Source: Bacteroidota bacterium | GTDB taxonomy: Bacteria; Bacteroidota; Bacteroidia; AKYH767-A; 2013-40CM-41-45 | Reading direction: 5' to 3' | Length of the DNA stretch: 64,000 nucleotides | Assembly (NCBI GenBank): GCA_016720655.1 | Contig: JADKKE010000003.1 | Coordinates: 186,001 to 250,000 of the forward strand | Part shown: positions 60,715 to 64,000 of the stretch, piece by piece | Position numbering within the stretch: the first letter of the stretch is position 1 | Layout: the number at the start of each line of letters is the position of its first letter | Made by a program: the position numbers and the translations under genes | Notes under the pieces: model-generated | What the model was told of the DNA's origin: nothing | The model's input: only the letters and a program-made list of their open reading frames with translations | The model's database searches: none

Positions 60715-62430
60715 ATGAAATCAATCTCTATCCAGGTTTTTATTCTTTTTTGTTTCCTCCAATTTGGAATCAATTCGTATGCCCAACCTTTATCCGGCAA
60801 TTACACGATTAATCAGTCCCTGCCTACCGGTGGAACAAATTTTATTTCCTTCACGGATTTTGCTGCACGCTTGAGTACTGATGGAGTTTCAGGCAATGTA
60901 ACAGCTGTTGTGGATCCGGCAAATGTATATACCGAGCAGGTAACTTTTCATACTATTCCGGGAGCCGGACAAAACGCCACCGTAACGCTCGACGGGAATC
61001 TGGCAACTATCGAAGCCATCACCACAACAACGGATCGGCATGTAATCCGATTGCAGGATGTTTCCTGGATGACAATTCAGGGATTGAATGTGAATTACAA
61101 TGCTGCTTCTACCGGAGGGTATTATGCAATTCACATTTATGATTCGGCAAGTCATGTCAACATCATCAACAACAATATTCTTATGGGATCAACAAGTACC
61201 TTGCATGGAGGGATAGTAGCCTCCGGCTCACTAACAAGTATTCTTGATCCTGGCAATTTTGATCACATTTTAATTTCAAACAATTCCATCGAAAGCGGTG
61301 GCTACGGTGTTTCGGTATACGGTGATGCGAATGACCTCGCCACGCAGGTTGAAATTTCCGGAAATGCAATTACGGATTTCGCTGACAACGGAATTTATAT
61401 CCGGGAAACAGACAGTATACACATCTTGGGTAATCTGCTTGTAAAAAATGCAAATATCATTTCATCTGCGAATGCTATTCAGATTGCACAGAATGCGAAT
61501 ATCAACGCAATCATCGAAGGTAATTCAATACAAATCAATCAGCAGAACAACGGATCTCAAACTATTCGTGGAATTTATTTGTTCAATGGAACAGGACACA
61601 AGGTGTTTAATAATGAAGTCACGAATGTAGCACTCACTTCTGGAAATTTTACGGGTATAGAAGTTCGTTCTTCAGCAACTGCCCCGGAGATTTACTTCAA
61701 TACAATTTCGATCGATGACACAAATTCCGCATCCGGAAATTTTATGGGCATCGCGGAAGAGTTATCGAATACAAACAGTGTGCTGCGAAACAATTTGATA
61801 AGTATTACAAAGCCGGGAACCGGAACAAGAGCCGGCTTGAAACTGGGAGCAACTTCAACTTTGACAACAGCCTTGAACAGCAATTACAATGATCTCTGGG
61901 TGCCCGTAGGTAATGTCGCCATCAAGGGCTCATCTACTCCAGTTTTGTATCCGAACCTCAGCGACTGGCAAACGGCAAGTGCTCAGGATGCAAACAGTGT
62001 TTCACTCGATCCATTATTTTCTTCAACCTTCACATTGCACCCTACCAATTCTCTGCTGGATAATTTAGGTACACCAATAGCCGGTATCAGTGATGATAAA
62101 GACGGAAATCCGAGAGATCCAATTACTCCTGACATCGGAGCCTATGAATATTTTATAACAAACATATCTGTTGCTGATGTACAATTCCAAAACAACACCT
62201 ATCCAAATCCTTCACGAGGGAAATTTGCACTAATGACTCCTGAATTGGAAGCAGGGGAAATTTGTATTCAATTGTTTAGTGCCTCAGGAAAACTTTGTTT
62301 AGAGAAAAATACATTCGTCAATAATCACCAGACAGAATTGACTATTGACAATCTGAGTCCCGGGATTTATTTGCTTTCCTGGAATTGGCATGAAAAAAAA
62401 TATTTTTCGAGAATTGGGATAGTCAATTGA
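60715..62430 (+). CDS. T9SS cargo protein with right-handed beta-helix
   Basis: I chose ATG 60715 because a signal peptide follows (MKSISIQVFILFCFLQFGIN, then SYAQ). The product has 571 residues. LSGNYTINQSLPTGGTNFISFTDFAARL is the usual start of these beta-helix secreted proteins. Helix turns are visible as repeats such as NIINNNILMG, ILISNNSIESGGYGVSVYGD and VEISGNAITDFADNGIYIRE. The tail is YPNPSRGKFALM ... SPGIYLLSW (T9SS). TATCTTTG (60689-60696) is a candidate -7 box, with TTG at 60671. It may be a glycan lyase or adhesin; no catalytic residues recognised. Confidence 0.85.
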   Translation: MKSISIQVFILFCFLQFGINSYAQPLSGNYTINQSLPTGGTNFISFTDFAARLSTDGVSGNVTAVVDPANVYTEQVTFHTIPGAGQNATVTLDGNLATIEAITTTTDRHVIRLQDVSWMTIQGLNVNYNAASTGGYYAIHIYDSASHVNIINNNILMGSTSTLHGGIVASGSLTSILDPGNFDHILISNNSIESGGYGVSVYGDANDLATQVEISGNAITDFADNGIYIRETDSIHILGNLLVKNANIISSANAIQIAQNANINAIIEGNSIQINQQNNGSQTIRGIYLFNGTGHKVFNNEVTNVALTSGNFTGIEVRSSATAPEIYFNTISIDDTNSASGNFMGIAEELSNTNSVLRNNLISITKPGTGTRAGLKLGATSTLTTALNSNYNDLWVPVGNVAIKGSSTPVLYPNLSDWQTASAQDANSVSLDPLFSSTFTLHPTNSLLDNLGTPIAGISDDKDGNPRDPITPDIGAYEYFITNISVADVQFQNNTYPNPSRGKFALMTPELEAGEICIQLFSASGKLCLEKNTFVNNHQTELTIDNLSPGIYLLSWNWHEKKYFSRIGIVN

Positions 62431-62531
62431 ATCTGTTGGTTTGCGATTTTGGTTTGCCCAGCAGCGCCTTTCCGAACCTTTCATTCAACGTCATTGCATT
62501 ATTTTCTCTATATTTGGGTATACCTATAGCC

Positions 62532-63986
62532 ATGCGAGTACTTCTATGTGCATTATTTTTCTTCATGAGTCAGACTGTTTTCTCTCAGTCGAATATTTCA
62601 TGGAATATGGCTATGTCAGTAGCATCTTCATCTTCCGGAAATAATCATCCGAGAATTGCAACAGATGCGAATGGAAATCCTTTGGTTCTCTGGTGGCATG
62701 CAAGTCGAGCAATGTTTTCTCGCTGGAACGGAACAACATTTACTGCTCCGGTTCTGATTAATCCTGCAAGTATGACTGTCGCCGGTGCAGGTTGGATGGG
62801 ACCTGATATCGCGGCACACGGGGATACAGTCTATGTAGTATTCAAGCAAAGCCCGGAGGGATCTGATTCCTCTCACATTTTCTGTGCACGTTCATTTGAT
62901 GGCGGACAAACATTCAACACTCCTGTGCGTGTAGATAATATTGCCGACAGTATTTCTCGTTTTCCTACAGTAACAACTGATGACAGCGGAAATCCCATCA
63001 TCGGATTTATGAAATTCAATTCATCATTTTTGGAATCGAGATGGGTTGTTGCACGTTCATCCGATTTTGGAAATACTTTTTCCATTGATACGAAAGCAAG
63101 TGGCTGGAGTAGTCCTACATCTGTAATTTGCGATTGTTGTCCGGGCGCACTTGTGAGCACTGCAAATACTGTCGCAATGCTTTACCGCGATAATAATTCC
63201 GACATCCGTGATATATGGGCTGGCATGAGCTATGATGGTGGAAACAGTTTTGTTTCCGGAATGGACATCGATCAGAGTTCCTGGGTCATCAATGCATGTC
63301 CGGCAACGGGCCCGGATGGAATTGTAATTGGCGATACTTTGTATTCGACATACATGAGTGCCGCAAGTGGGAATAGTCTGGTATATTGGAGTGCCACTTC
63401 ACTTTCAGCAATGAATGGCTCTCAAGGACTTGAGCTCACGGGAAATTTCGCCGGATTAACACAACAAAATTATCCTCGCATTGCAAGCGATGGCACTGCA
63501 CTTGCGGTTGTTTGGAAACAAAGAGTGAACGGCACAGATCAGTGCATGCTTCGTTTTAGTCCGGAAGCAACAAGTTTTAATGCATCCACTCCTGATACTA
63601 TTGATCAGGCAGATGTCACCAATGCGGATGTCGCCATGGTGAATGGAAATATTTATATTGTTTGGCAGGATGATATGTCAGGAACAGTACAGTTTCGTTC
63701 CGGGAGTTATTCGGGAACAACAAATGTACAAGAGACTAATTTGATTGAATCTTTTTCAGTTTATCCGAATCCTGCTGAAAATACAGTGCAATTTCATTTT
63801 GTCACTCAACACGAGAGCCTTGATATTCGCATTCTTGATTTAAGCGGAAAGGAAATGTTGAAACGCGAATTTGTCGGCAACGAAAATCCGGAAATGGATA
63901 CAAGGGACTTGGCAAGTGGAATGTATCTTGTTCAGATGCGTTCGGAAAAATTTGAATCAACAAAAAAATTGGGAATAGTGAAGTAG
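62532..63986 (+). CDS. T9SS cargo protein with sialidase-like propeller
   Basis: I chose ATG 62532 (MRVLLCALFFFMSQTVFSQ, a signal peptide). The upstream frame to 62427 overlaps the preceding gene and has no such feature. The product has 484 residues. Asp-box (BNR)-like motifs occur: ARSFDGGQTF, ARSSDFGNTF, SYDGGNSF. This is the fold of sialidases and exo-glycosidases, but I cannot confirm the arginine triad. The tail YPNPAENTVQFHF ... ASGMYLVQMRSEKF is a T9SS sorting domain. TATATTTG at 62509-62516 is a candidate -7 box. The gene ends 14 bp from the window's edge. Confidence 0.83.
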   Translation: MRVLLCALFFFMSQTVFSQSNISWNMAMSVASSSSGNNHPRIATDANGNPLVLWWHASRAMFSRWNGTTFTAPVLINPASMTVAGAGWMGPDIAAHGDTVYVVFKQSPEGSDSSHIFCARSFDGGQTFNTPVRVDNIADSISRFPTVTTDDSGNPIIGFMKFNSSFLESRWVVARSSDFGNTFSIDTKASGWSSPTSVICDCCPGALVSTANTVAMLYRDNNSDIRDIWAGMSYDGGNSFVSGMDIDQSSWVINACPATGPDGIVIGDTLYSTYMSAASGNSLVYWSATSLSAMNGSQGLELTGNFAGLTQQNYPRIASDGTALAVVWKQRVNGTDQCMLRFSPEATSFNASTPDTIDQADVTNADVAMVNGNIYIVWQDDMSGTVQFRSGSYSGTTNVQETNLIESFSVYPNPAENTVQFHFVTQHESLDIRILDLSGKEMLKREFVGNENPEMDTRDLASGMYLVQMRSEKFESTKKLGIVK

Positions 63987-64000
63987 AATAAATAGAATGA

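Overview
The window reads as chromosome of a free-living Bacteroidota bacterium. The evidence is the number of large secreted proteins ending in a type IX secretion (T9SS, Por) sorting domain, a PorZ-like T9SS component next to recO, TAnnTTTG-type promoter boxes, few Shine-Dalgarno sequences, and a Bacteroidota-style kdp locus with a split KdpD and an NtrC-like regulator. I cannot place it below class level.

Layout. 1-3.5 kb: the 5' part of a TMTC-like membrane glycosyltransferase and a T9SS cargo protein. 3.7-8.0 kb: a compact five-gene minus-strand cassette of small exported proteins of unknown function, including a DUF6175-like protein and two tandem paralogs. 8.9-11.5 kb: scpA, a YbhN-like flippase-type membrane protein and recO. 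11.7-14.1 kb: porZ. 14.3-20.4 kb: a cell-surface sugar cluster (GT9, a giant membrane protein, a GT39-like protein). 20.5-25.4 kb: threonine dehydrogenase, cysS, an M28 peptidase and a small outer-membrane protein. Every gap here carries a short repeat array, mostly with a 7-bp unit. 25.4-29 kb: asnS and dxs. 29.1-44 kb: T9SS cargo (two tandem CUB-like proteins, two tandem propeller paralogs, one giant beta-helix protein) around an LtaS-like sulfatase-fold protein. 44.4-47.7 kb: fabH-accB-accC. 47.9-58.5 kb: the potassium-import locus (sigma-54 activator, three tiny membrane ORFs including kdpF, kdpA, kdpB, kdpC, a porin, kdpD, a histidine kinase). 58.6-64 kb: three more T9SS cargo proteins.

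Data quality matters when reading this annotation. At least ten genes are interrupted by one-base indels, mostly one missing base in a homopolymer, and they include the essential gene dxs. I therefore describe these as single genes and give the probable lesion. The sites are 18,493, 23,703, 23,929, 27,301, 38,766, 39,626, 40,564, 43,576, 49,115 and 60,544, plus eight in the histidine kinase at 57.5-58.2 kb. This looks like uncorrected long-read error more than gene decay, although the kinase cluster is dense enough to keep decay open.

The least explained structures are (i) intergenic arrays of unrelated heptamers sharing a strict 7-bp period, including a composite module present twice in inverted orientation; (ii) the five-gene exported-protein cassette; and (iii) unannotated small membrane ORFs in front of kdpF.
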